Assembly (NCBI RefSeq): GCF_002906255.1
Contig: NZ_POTC01000012.1
Location: 1 to 64,000 of the forward strand
DNA length: 64,000 bases
DNA from: Novacetimonas maltaceti
Lineage (GTDB): Bacteria; Pseudomonadota; Alphaproteobacteria; Acetobacterales; Acetobacteraceae
Direction: 5' to 3'
How positions within the stretch are numbered: the first letter of the stretch is position 1; the number at the start of each line of letters is the position of its first letter. A model generated the notes under the pieces. The model made no database searches and was not told the origin of the DNA. It worked only from the letters and a program-made list of their open reading frames with translations. Of this stretch, positions 55,260 to 63,323 are shown one piece after another. A program made the position numbers and the translations under genes.

Positions 55260-56651
55260 TCAGAACGGTGCGTCGATATCGACGATGTTGATCAGCTTGT
55301 GGTTGACGAATTCCTTGATGCCGAGGCCAACGAGTTCGCGTCCGTAGCCGGAGCGTGCAACGCCACCAAACGGCAGGTCGGCCTTGGGCACGAGGGGATG
55401 GTTGATGAACACCATGCCGGTGTGGATGGCCTGCGCCACCCGCATGCCACGCGCCTCATCGCGCGTGAAGACCGAACCGCCCAGCCCGTAGGGGGAATCA
55501 TTGGCGATGCGGATGGCATCGGCATCGTCCTTCGCCCGATAGATCTGGGTGACCGGGCCGAAGAACTCCCAGTGGCGGGCCTCGTTCTTTTCGTCAAGGT
55601 TCGACATCAGCAGCGGCTGGAAGAACGCGCCCTTTTCGGGGACCGGTGCGCCGATGACCTCGACCTTCGCGCCGTGTTCCACCGCCCGCTTGACCTGTTC
55701 GCGCAGGTCATCCGCCGCCCCCTGCGAGGACAGCGGCGCCAGCGTCGTGGCCGGGTCCATCGGGTCCCCCGCCTTCAGTGCCGCGACACCTTCCTTGTAG
55801 ATGGCGAGGAAGCGGTCATAGATGGCGTCGGCAACGATCAGGCGCTTGGCCGAAACACAGACCTGACCGGCATTCCAGTGACGGCCGATCACCGCCCAGC
55901 GGGCCGCCTTTTCCACGTCGGCGTCGTCCAGCACGACAAACGCGTCCGCGCCGCCCAGTTCCATGGTCGCCTTCTTCAGCGCCTTGCCCGCGATGCCGGC
56001 AATCACGGTGCCCGCGCCTTCCGAACCCGTCAGGGCGACACCGCAGACGCGCGGGTCGTTCAGGATCATGGCGGTGTGGGGACGCGCTGCGTACAGGTTG
56101 CGGAACAGCCCCTTCGGCAGCCCGGCCTCAAGCATCAGTTCCTCGCACGAGGCGGCGCACTGCGGCAGGTTGGACGCATGCTTGAGCAGCACGGCATTGC
56201 CGGCCGAAAGCTGCGGCGCGATGATGCGCACCACCTGGTAGAACGGGAAGTTCCACGGCTCGATCGCCAGCACGATGCCCAGCGGCTCATGCACCAGCAG
56301 GGGCCGGCCTTCGGCCGCGTCGGCCACGGGCAGGACTTCCGGCTTCAGCAGCTCTTCGGCGTATTTCGCATAATATTCGAGGATTTCGGCCGAAAGGATG
56401 ACTTCCTTCTTCGACTCTTCAAACAGCTTGCCCATTTCCAGCGTGCCGAGGCGGGCATATTTGTCGATGTCGCGGCGCAGGATGGCGGCGGCGGCGTTCA
56501 TCACCTTCGCGCGTTCGGCAAAGGACGTGTTGCGCCAGCTTTCAAATGCGGCATGGGCTTCCGACAGCGCGGCCTGCACGTCTGCGTCCGTGGCGTCGGG
56601 GAAGGTGGCGACGACTTCGCCGGTATAGGGATTGGTGGTTGCGTAGGCCAT
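55260..56651 (-). CDS. gabD: Second succinate-semialdehyde-type aldehyde dehydrogenase
   Basis: This 463-aa protein reads AYATTNPYTGEVVATFPDATDADVQAALSEAHAAFESW, PWNFPFYQVVRIIAPQLSAGN, TGSEGAGTVIAGIAGKALKKATMELGGADAFVVLDDADVEKAA and catalytic Cys in WNAGQVCVSAKRL. It is clearly homologous to the protein encoded at 53757-55127 yet distinct along its length, so this is an old duplication or two family members rather than a recent copy. It likely converts succinate semialdehyde to succinate, feeding the tricarboxylic acid bypass used in acetic acid bacteria. It is convergent with its paralogue and downstream of a LysR gene on the same strand. Confidence 0.87.
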   Translation of the reverse strand: MAYATTNPYTGEVVATFPDATDADVQAALSEAHAAFESWRNTSFAERAKVMNAAAAILRRDIDKYARLGTLEMGKLFEESKKEVILSAEILEYYAKYAEELLKPEVLPVADAAEGRPLLVHEPLGIVLAIEPWNFPFYQVVRIIAPQLSAGNAVLLKHASNLPQCAASCEELMLEAGLPKGLFRNLYAARPHTAMILNDPRVCGVALTGSEGAGTVIAGIAGKALKKATMELGGADAFVVLDDADVEKAARWAVIGRHWNAGQVCVSAKRLIVADAIYDRFLAIYKEGVAALKAGDPMDPATTLAPLSSQGAADDLREQVKRAVEHGAKVEVIGAPVPEKGAFFQPLLMSNLDEKNEARHWEFFGPVTQIYRAKDDADAIRIANDSPYGLGGSVFTRDEARGMRVAQAIHTGMVFINHPLVPKADLPFGGVARSGYGRELVGLGIKEFVNHKLINIVDIDAPF

Positions 56652-57117
56652 TTTGATCCTTGTATCTTTTCAGTTCATTGCGCCGGCATGTCATGCCGGG
56701 GCGCACATCCCGCTGGTTCCTGCCGTCAGGTCAGGCGGCTGCTTCGGGTATCGGGCGCCTGACGTCAAGCGTGATATCGCCGTTCGCACCCGGACCGCGC
56801 CATCGCGCGATCTTTGGGCTGTTGCACCGGGCCGTGGATGTCATCCACACCGATATCGGGGACGGACAGGCGCGTCGGCACGCCAGTTCTTTCAGGGAAT
56901 GCCTCCGTCCTGTTGATAACGACATCGTTCCGCTCATCTTCCGTCCCATTGGTCAGGTTCCATGCACGCCGTGCATATGCGGCAGTCTGACACGATTTTC
57001 CGCCGCGCGCACCTTCCGTTGGGCCGGGATATACCATCGCCAGCGCAAGGGCTTGGTCAATAGGGTATTTTGCCGTGCTTCCATGGTCGGGCAACCGTCT
57101 TTTTCCACCTGTTCCGC
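56652..57117. other. 466-bp stretch without a supported gene, possible coding remnant
   Basis: This lies between the end of the LysR gene and the start of gabD, both on the minus strand. Minus-strand frames here contain short open pieces (for example ...DERNDVVINRTEAFPERTG... and ...GANGDITLDVRRPIPEAAA) in different frames, which could be a decayed gene. No family is recognised. A plus-strand frame through the region runs into the LysR coding region and is treated as a shadow. Confidence 0.35.
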
Positions 57118-58023
57118 TCAGGCCACCGGCTGGGCCATGATGTCGCCCATGATCGTCCCGACCAGATGGGTAACGCGCGACAGCTGGCGGGTGCGGTCAT
57201 GCACCAGCGCCAGCGTCAGGTGTGGCATTTCGGTGCCAAGGAGCGGCACGAAAGCCACATCGCCGCGCATCACCTCGGACATCACGTCAAGGTAGCTCAG
57301 GAAACAGACCCCCACGCCCGCCGTGACAAGGGAGATGATCATCTGCACGTTGTTCGCCCGCGCCGCCACCACGGGGTCGATCCGCCCGGCTTCCACCAGC
57401 CTTGTGAACGTGGTGGCCAGGGCGAGGGGCTGTTCCGGCACGATCATGGGATAGGCCGCGCATTGCGCCAGCCGCGCCGCCGCATGCCGCGCCAGCGGAT
57501 GGCCGGGGCAGCAGGCGAAGCCGAGGGGGAAGGACAGCCGCCGGACCACGACAAGGTCGCGTATTTCCGCCGGATCCAGCACAAGGGCAAGATCCCCTTC
57601 GCCAGACAGCAGGGTGGGGCAGATGCGCCTGTTGTCGCGGATGTTGATGTTCAGCACCACACCGGGATGGCTGCGTTTCATGCGCGCGACAAGTTCGGGC
57701 AGGAAGGTGCGCGCCAGGGCTTCGGGCGCCAGCAGGTCCACCTGTCCGCGACGGACCCCTTTCAGGTCGTCGATCTGGCGGTTGAGGTCATCAAGGTCCT
57801 TGACCCAGCGGCGCGCGCATCCATACAGCAGTTCGCCCGCCGCCGTCAGGCGCATGCCGCTGGGCAGGCGTTCGAACAGCGGGGTCTGGAGCTGGTTTTC
57901 CCCCAGCAGGATATGCCGGTTGATGGCGGACCCCGCAATGTGGAGGTCCTCTGCCGCCTTGCGGATGGATTTATGGCGCGCAACGGCCAGAAAATAGAGG
58001 AGGAAGCGGGAAAACGGCTGCAT
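57118..58023 (-). CDS. LysR-family regulator divergent from the Rieske oxygenase
   Basis: This 301-aa protein has an HTH (FLLYFLAVARHKSIRKAAEDLHIAGSAINRHILLGE) followed by the LysR substrate-binding domain (VDLLAPEALARTFLPELVARMKRSHPGVVLNI, LALVLDPAEIRDLVVV, MIISLVTAGVGVCFLSYLD). The frame extends upstream to 58227 across the intergenic region and into the oxygenase gene, which is implausible, so ATG 58023 is taken. Divergence from the dioxygenase genes, with 121 bp between, is the standard arrangement for a LysR activator of an aromatic-degradation operon. Confidence 0.9.
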   Translation of the reverse strand: MQPFSRFLLYFLAVARHKSIRKAAEDLHIAGSAINRHILLGENQLQTPLFERLPSGMRLTAAGELLYGCARRWVKDLDDLNRQIDDLKGVRRGQVDLLAPEALARTFLPELVARMKRSHPGVVLNINIRDNRRICPTLLSGEGDLALVLDPAEIRDLVVVRRLSFPLGFACCPGHPLARHAAARLAQCAAYPMIVPEQPLALATTFTRLVEAGRIDPVVAARANNVQMIISLVTAGVGVCFLSYLDVMSEVMRGDVAFVPLLGTEMPHLTLALVHDRTRQLSRVTHLVGTIMGDIMAQPVA

Positions 58024-58144
58024 GCGTGCTTGTTTTGAGAATGGGAAATGATCGATTATGATATATCCGAGATCGCACGGTGTGTGAAATGATCTTTCCC
58101 AGACGCCGCCGGATGGATTCCGGCCCTGTTCAGGAGAACCCGCC
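58024..58144. promoter_or_regulatory. Divergent LysR-oxygenase promoter region with a 9-bp direct repeat
   Basis: GAAATGATC occurs at 58045-58053 and again at 58086-58094, 41 bp apart (about four helical turns). The spacing suits a multi-site LysR tetramer, but the LysR T-N11-A box was not firmly identified. Confidence 0.4.
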
Positions 58145-59200
58145 GTGACCACGACTACCCATCCGCGCCCGACCAACGCCCATGTCCTGCCGCGCAACAT
58201 GACGTTCGATGTCGATGACTGGAACATCCTTGCCCGGTGCTGGTATCCGGTCGCCCTCGTGCGTGACCTTGGTGACGGGCCGATGGGCGTGACGCTGCTC
58301 GACGCGCCTCTGGTGATCTATCGCGCCGGTGACAGTATTGTGATCGCTGATGACCTGTGCCCGCATCGTGGCGTCCCGCTCAGCATGGGGAAAGGGGACG
58401 GCACGACGATTGCCTGTGCGTATCACGGGTTCCGTTTTGGCGGGCAGGGGAAGTGCGTCAGGGTGCCCGCCCATCCCGACAGCGCCATCCCGTCGAAGCT
58501 GAACCTGCGTACCTATCCCGCGGTCGAACGCTATGGCCTGATCTGGACCTGCCTGCGGCCGGGGGATGAGGCCCCCGCCATCCCGCCGATGCCGCACTGG
58601 GACGACCCGGCATTCCAGCAGATCAACTGCCCATGGATCGATATCGCCGGTTTTGCCGGGCGGCAGGTGGAAGGGTTCATTGACGTCGCCCATTTCGCCT
58701 TCGTCCATACCGATACGTTCGCCGATCCGGAAAATCCCGTCGTGCCCCCGTACAGGACCCGCGTGACACCCGACGGGTTCGAGGCGGAATATCGCAGCAG
58801 CGTGGGTAATTACCCCATTGGCAAAAGCGACCGGGGGCGTCCGGGGTTTGAATGGCTGCGGCATTTCCGCGTCCATGTGCCCTTTACCGCGACACTGGAA
58901 ATCCATTTCCCCGAGAATGGCCGCCTGGTGATCATGAACGCGGCATCACCCGTCTCGGCGCGTAAGACGCGGATGTTCGCGCCCATGTGCCGCAATTTCG
59001 ACAAGGACCTGCCCCTGCAGGATGTGTACGATTTCAACCTGCGGGTTTTCGAGGAGGATCGCGCCCTGGTCGAGGCGCAGAAGCCGGAGAACCTGCCGCT
59101 TGACGTGACGCTGGAGGCGCATGTGATGGCGGACCGCAGTTCGATCGCCTATCGCCGCGCCCTGCGCACGATGGGGCTGAGCCAGTTTTTCACGGCGTAA
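58145..59200 (+). CDS. Rieske aromatic-ring oxygenase/O-demethylase (VanA-like)
   Basis: This 351-aa protein has the Rieske [2Fe-2S] ligands in CPHRGVPLS and CAYHGFRF and the mononuclear iron ligands around EGFIDVAHFAFVHTDTF. The overall length and lack of a small beta subunit match the vanillate O-demethylase/phthalate dioxygenase branch. GTG 58145 is preceded by CAGGAGAA. With the reductase directly downstream (14 bp gap) it forms a two-component oxygenase for a methoxylated or carboxylated aromatic. The exact substrate is not shown. Confidence 0.88.
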   Translation: MTTTTHPRPTNAHVLPRNMTFDVDDWNILARCWYPVALVRDLGDGPMGVTLLDAPLVIYRAGDSIVIADDLCPHRGVPLSMGKGDGTTIACAYHGFRFGGQGKCVRVPAHPDSAIPSKLNLRTYPAVERYGLIWTCLRPGDEAPAIPPMPHWDDPAFQQINCPWIDIAGFAGRQVEGFIDVAHFAFVHTDTFADPENPVVPPYRTRVTPDGFEAEYRSSVGNYPIGKSDRGRPGFEWLRHFRVHVPFTATLEIHFPENGRLVIMNAASPVSARKTRMFAPMCRNFDKDLPLQDVYDFNLRVFEEDRALVEAQKPENLPLDVTLEAHVMADRSSIAYRRALRTMGLSQFFTA

Positions 59201-59214
59201 GGAAAGGCGGGAGC

Positions 59215-60159
59215 ATGTCTGCACTGTTTGCAGTCCGTGTCGAGGATGTGGCCCCCGAAGGGGCGGACTGCGTGCGCCTGCGCCTGGTCGCGCGGCCGGG
59301 TGGGGAAGCCCTGCCGGCCTTTGAACCGGGCGCGCATGTCGATGTCATGACGCCTTCGGGCCTGATCCGGCAGTATTCGCTGTGCGGTGATGCGGATGAT
59401 CCGTCCGCCTATGTGCTTTGCGTCAAGCGAGATGCCGTGTCGCGTGGGGGATCGGATTCACTGTGCACGCAGGTCACGCCGGGGATGGAGTTGCAGATTT
59501 CCGCCCCCCGCAACGCATTTTCACTGCCTGATGCGCGACGTTACATGCTGGTGGGCGGCGGCATCGGCATTACGCCTTTGTTGTCGATGATGCGGCACCT
59601 GCAGGCCAACGGCGCGGATTGGGGACTGTATTACTACGCGCGTGAGCCTGATAAGGCCCCGTTTCGCGACATGCTGTGCGCCCCGCCTTATCGGAATCAT
59701 GTCCGCTTCAGCAGGAGCCTGAAGGACGGGTATCCCGATTTTCTGGCGACGCCTTCGCCCGATACGGCCATCATGCTGTGCGGGCCGGACGGGTTCATGG
59801 ATGCCGTTTTCTCCCATGCGGTTGCGGCAGGGTGGCAGGCGGAGCAGATCCATACGGAATATTTCCGTCCCACCGAATCCTCCCACGCGCTGTCGGACCG
59901 TCCGTTCGAGGTCGTGCTGGCGCGGTCGGGCCGGACGGTCGCGGTCCCGGCGGGGCAGAGCATCGCCTCCGCCCTGCTGGCGGCGGGCATGGATGTGGAC
60001 CTGTCGTGTGAGCAGGGCATGTGCGGCGCATGTATCGTGCCCCTGCTGGCCGGGGAGGGGGACCACCGCGATGTGGTGCTGACGGAGGAGGAGCAGGGCA
60101 GTCATATCGCGCTGTGCTGCTCACGCAGTCGCACGCCATCGCTGACCCTCGACCTGTAA
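59215..60159 (+). CDS. VanB-like ferredoxin-NAD(P)H reductase component
   Basis: This 314-aa protein has an FMN/FAD reductase domain (RQYSLCGDADD), an NAD-binding region (MLVGGGIGITPLLSMMRHL, MLCGPDGFMDAVF) and a C-terminal plant-type [2Fe-2S] ferredoxin domain (CEQGMCGACIVPLL with a later Cys in ALCCSRS). This order matches the phthalate oxygenase reductase/VanB family. It supplies electrons to the adjacent Rieske oxygenase. ATG 59215 follows GGCGGGAGC. Confidence 0.93.
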   Translation: MSALFAVRVEDVAPEGADCVRLRLVARPGGEALPAFEPGAHVDVMTPSGLIRQYSLCGDADDPSAYVLCVKRDAVSRGGSDSLCTQVTPGMELQISAPRNAFSLPDARRYMLVGGGIGITPLLSMMRHLQANGADWGLYYYAREPDKAPFRDMLCAPPYRNHVRFSRSLKDGYPDFLATPSPDTAIMLCGPDGFMDAVFSHAVAAGWQAEQIHTEYFRPTESSHALSDRPFEVVLARSGRTVAVPAGQSIASALLAAGMDVDLSCEQGMCGACIVPLLAGEGDHRDVVLTEEEQGSHIALCCSRSRTPSLTLDL

Positions 60160-60214
60160 TATGATGGCACGCAGGTAAGGGGGTCTTCGTCTTCCCCATC
60201 AGCGGGCAAACAGA

Positions 60215-60243
60215 AAACGGGGCCGCATGGTGCGACCCCGTTT
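60215..60243. terminator. Bidirectional terminator between the reductase gene and sldA
   Basis: AAACGGGG (60215-60222) pairs with CCCCGTTT (60236-60243) around a 13-nt loop. A-rich and T-rich flanks lie on the outer sides. It sits between two convergent genes. Confidence 0.6.
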
Positions 60244-60269
60244 CCGTCTGCCCGTAATGATGCAGGCGA

Positions 60270-62474
60270 TCAGTTGACGTTATCCAGTGCGTAGACCACG
60301 AGGTCGTCCGTCACCGGCGTCATCATGAAGTGGTGCCCGCCAGCCATGATGGCGACGTACTGCTTGCCCTTGTATTCATACGTCATGGGCGTGGCCTGTC
60401 CGCCACCGGGCAGGACATCGTTCCACACTTCCTTGCCGGTATGGATGTCGAAGGCATGGATCATGTTGTCGGTCGTCGCGGCAACGAAGATCAGGCCACC
60501 GGCCGTAATGACCGGGCCGCCATTGTTGGGCGTGCCGATGTTCAGCGGCAGGTGCGTCGGCAGGCCGAACGGGCCGTTGGCGCGTGCGCTGCCCAGCGGA
60601 TGCTGCCACAGCACCTTTTGCGTGTGCATGTCGATGGCGGTGATCATGCCATAGGGCGGACGGTTGCACATCATGCCCGTATATTCGTCCCAGAAGGGCG
60701 ACACGACGATGCCATAAGGCGTTTCCGCCATGGCGCCAGCGCCCTCTGCCCCGCCACCGCCGGGCTTGTAGTTGGGATCATCCACCGGCATCAGGCCCAG
60801 CTTGTCCGCCTTCTTGCGGCTGACCAGCTGGTCATACATCGGCGTATTGTTCCAGTTGGCGATCAGGATGCCCGTCTTTTCATCATAGGCCACGCTGCCC
60901 CAGTCCGAACCGCCGTTATAGCCGGGATATTCCAGCCAGGGCTTGTCGATGCTCGGCGGCGTGAACTCGCCCACATAATGCGCGCGACGGTATTTCAGGC
61001 GGCAGTAAAGCTGGTCGATGGGGGACATGCCCCACATGTCGGATTCCTTGAGCGGCGCGAAGCCCAGGCGCGGCATGCCAACCGACCACGGCTGCGTGGG
61101 TGAACGCGTATCGCCCGGCACCATGCCCGGCGACGGGGCGGGCCGTTCTTCCACCGGCAGCACGGGATCGCCCGTACGACGGTCCAGCACGAAGGTCTGG
61201 CCGCGTTTGGTCGGCATGATCAGCGCAGGCACCGTGGAGCCGTCAGGCTTGGTAAAGTCCATCAGTGTCGGCTGCGACCCGATGTCGTAATCCCAGACAT
61301 CCTTGTGCACGGTCTGGAACACCCAGCGCGGTTCGCCCGTTTTCACGTCGATCGCGACAACGGCGGAGGAAACCTTGTTTTCTTCCGGGCTGCGCATGGC
61401 GCTGTAATAATCGGCGGCGGAGTTGCCGGTCGGCACGTAAACCAGGCCCAGCGCATTGTCGCCAATCATGGCCGCCCACGAATTGGGGGTGCCACGGCTG
61501 TAATGCTCGCCTTCCTTCGGTTCGCCATGCTCATGCGGGCGGTTGACGTCCCATGCCCACAGGAAACGCCCGGTTTCGGCGTCATAGCCACGGATCACGC
61601 CCGACGGCGCCCAGCGGCGCTGCCCGTCGAGGATTTCCTGGTTGGTGATGATCGCGCCATTGACGATGGGGGGCGGCGCGGTCTCGGCCACGAAGCCGGG
61701 CACCGATTCACCCATTCCCTTCATCAGGTTGACCATGCCGTGCCAGCCAAAGCCCTCGCACACCTTACCGTCCTCGCTGTCCACCTCGATCAGGCGTTCA
61801 TCCAGCGTGGCTTCAAGGATGCGGTGATGGCAGTGCTCGCCCTCCGGCACGGTGGAGGAGGTGTAGTACACAACCGCCTTGCACGCTGCCGTATAGGGGA
61901 TGCTTTCATATTTCTCATTGGCATGGAAATGCCAGATTTCCTTGCCCGTGGCAGGGTCGATGCGCATCATGTCGTTCAGCGCCGAACACATGTACAGCCC
62001 GTCACCCACCTTGATCGGCGTGGTTTCGGCCGCCCACTTGTTCACCTGTCCCGGTCCCGGCTTGCTGCCGGTGTGGTAGATGAAGGCACGCTTCAGGTGA
62101 CTGATGTTGGAAGGCGTGATCTGGTCCAGCGGTGAAAAACGCGTCGCCCTGTCATCACGGCCATAGCCGGGCCAGTCGTCATGCGCCGGGTTGGCCGTGA
62201 CCTGCTCGACCATCGGCGTGGCCTCGCTGGGTTCGGCGGGCGGCCCGTCGGGGATGTTGGCCGCGTTCACGCCCGGTGCCTGCGCGGCATTGGGGGAGGG
62301 CGGTGCATACGCATCCGCGGGCGGGGCAGGTTCGGCAGGCGGGACCGTGGCGTTGCCATTGCCGGGGGGCTGATCAGCGGGGGGCACCTGCGCAAAGGCC
62401 GCCGTACAGGACAGGCCGGCGATGATCGTGGCGCCGAGCAGCATGGGGCGCAGCATGGAATTCCTGGACATCAT
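60270..62474 (-). CDS. sldA: PQQ-dependent polyol (glycerol/sorbitol) dehydrogenase large subunit
   Basis: This 734-aa periplasmic quinoprotein has a signal peptide (residues about 1-28), a Pro/Ala-rich linker (about 30-90) and then an eight-bladed PQQ propeller starting HDDWPGYGRDDRATRFSPLDQITPSNISHLKRAF, with typical W-motif segments (MHTQKVLWQHPLGSARANGPFG, FDIHTGKEVWNDVLPGG). The linker ending APGVNAANIPD is characteristic of SldA, as known from Gluconobacter. It oxidises D-sorbitol, glycerol, arabitol and other polyols, handing electrons to ubiquinone. The small membrane subunit gene overlaps it by 4 bp (ATGA) upstream. Confidence 0.92.
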   Translation of the reverse strand: MMSRNSMLRPMLLGATIIAGLSCTAAFAQVPPADQPPGNGNATVPPAEPAPPADAYAPPSPNAAQAPGVNAANIPDGPPAEPSEATPMVEQVTANPAHDDWPGYGRDDRATRFSPLDQITPSNISHLKRAFIYHTGSKPGPGQVNKWAAETTPIKVGDGLYMCSALNDMMRIDPATGKEIWHFHANEKYESIPYTAACKAVVYYTSSTVPEGEHCHHRILEATLDERLIEVDSEDGKVCEGFGWHGMVNLMKGMGESVPGFVAETAPPPIVNGAIITNQEILDGQRRWAPSGVIRGYDAETGRFLWAWDVNRPHEHGEPKEGEHYSRGTPNSWAAMIGDNALGLVYVPTGNSAADYYSAMRSPEENKVSSAVVAIDVKTGEPRWVFQTVHKDVWDYDIGSQPTLMDFTKPDGSTVPALIMPTKRGQTFVLDRRTGDPVLPVEERPAPSPGMVPGDTRSPTQPWSVGMPRLGFAPLKESDMWGMSPIDQLYCRLKYRRAHYVGEFTPPSIDKPWLEYPGYNGGSDWGSVAYDEKTGILIANWNNTPMYDQLVSRKKADKLGLMPVDDPNYKPGGGGAEGAGAMAETPYGIVVSPFWDEYTGMMCNRPPYGMITAIDMHTQKVLWQHPLGSARANGPFGLPTHLPLNIGTPNNGGPVITAGGLIFVAATTDNMIHAFDIHTGKEVWNDVLPGGGQATPMTYEYKGKQYVAIMAGGHHFMMTPVTDDLVVYALDNVN

Positions 62475-62857
62475 GCGACCTCCCGCACGGAAGTGGTGCG
62501 TGCGGCCTGTGCGCGACGCAGGACCGGCAGGCTAAGTGCCACGCCAATGGCAAGCAGGGTGGGGCCGAACACGCGGGGCAGCAGTCCCCAGCCGTCAAAG
62601 CCGACTTCCCACAGGGCCCACAGCCACGTGAACGCCACCGCCGCAAGGTAGAGCATGCCCCCCGCGACCCGGCCCATGGCCATAAGGATGCCCGCCACGG
62701 TAACGGCAAGGCCAACAAGGACGTAATACCAGGACCCGCCAAGGAACGCGAGTTCCGCCCCCATGTAGACCAGTGGCAGGCCAAGCGCGATGATGACAAC
62801 CGCAAGCACCAGTGTCGCCCATCCACCAGCGGTTTGGGGCGCCGTGAAAACAGACAT
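62471..62857 (-). CDS. sldB: Polyol dehydrogenase small membrane subunit
   Basis: This 128-aa hydrophobic protein has about four to five transmembrane helices (ATLVLAVVIIALGLPLVYMGAEL through VFGPTLLAIGVALSLPVL) and resembles the N-terminal membrane part of membrane-bound glucose dehydrogenase. In sldBA operons it anchors and activates the quinoprotein subunit. ATG 62857 follows GGAGGAAAA. The ATGA overlap with sldA couples translation. Confidence 0.92.
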   Translation of the reverse strand: MSVFTAPQTAGGWATLVLAVVIIALGLPLVYMGAELAFLGGSWYYVLVGLAVTVAGILMAMGRVAGGMLYLAAVAFTWLWALWEVGFDGWGLLPRVFGPTLLAIGVALSLPVLRRAQAARTTSVREVA

Positions 62858-63323
62858 AATGGATTTTCCTCCAAAGTATTGTGGAGCGAAGGCTAGTCCT
62901 ACATTTGTGGAACGTGAAAAAACGAAGTCGTGAAAGCGGTAACGACTTTATGAATATTGTTACGGAACCAACAGTATTCTGCCAAAAAACGCACATGTCA
63001 TTCCATTTTCAATAGACAGCCCTGCGATTGATGCAATCTGTGCGACACGCCGTTATTTTTTTTGTTCATGAAAGGAACTGTTCCGTATCCATAACGGGTA
63101 GGGGTGTGAACCTTTTCTTTTCAGTGCCTTGGGCCGATTAAAGAGACCGAATGGTCTGCATGTCGGGGAATGGTAGACCTGTCCGTCTATTTCGGGCGCT
63201 GGTGCGACCGGGTATGGGACCCGTGGGGAAGATTCCCACTGCAGGCGACAGGGGGCGGAAGGTAAGGTATGGAAACACCAGCCGGAAACTGTTTCCTGAA
63301 AATCATCCCCACGGACGTTATCT
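62858..63323. promoter_or_regulatory. 466-bp divergent promoter region between sldBA and a LysR gene
   Basis: No gene is supported here. Two operator-like dyads are present: AAGTCGT...ACGACTT (62925-62948), near the sldB side, and GGAAAC-T-GTTTCC (63284-63296), 27 bp before the LysR start. The divergent LysR gene makes it a likely regulator of sldBA, but this is inference. Confidence 0.5.

Noticed and set aside
55185-56762. 525-codon plus-strand frame over the second aldehyde dehydrogenase
   Set aside because: It mirrors the gabD reading frame on the other strand, has shadow-like composition and no domain.
56660-57295. Plus-strand frame of 211 codons across the 466-bp gap and LysR gene
   Set aside because: It runs through the LysR coding region antisense, with no motif or clear ribosome binding site.
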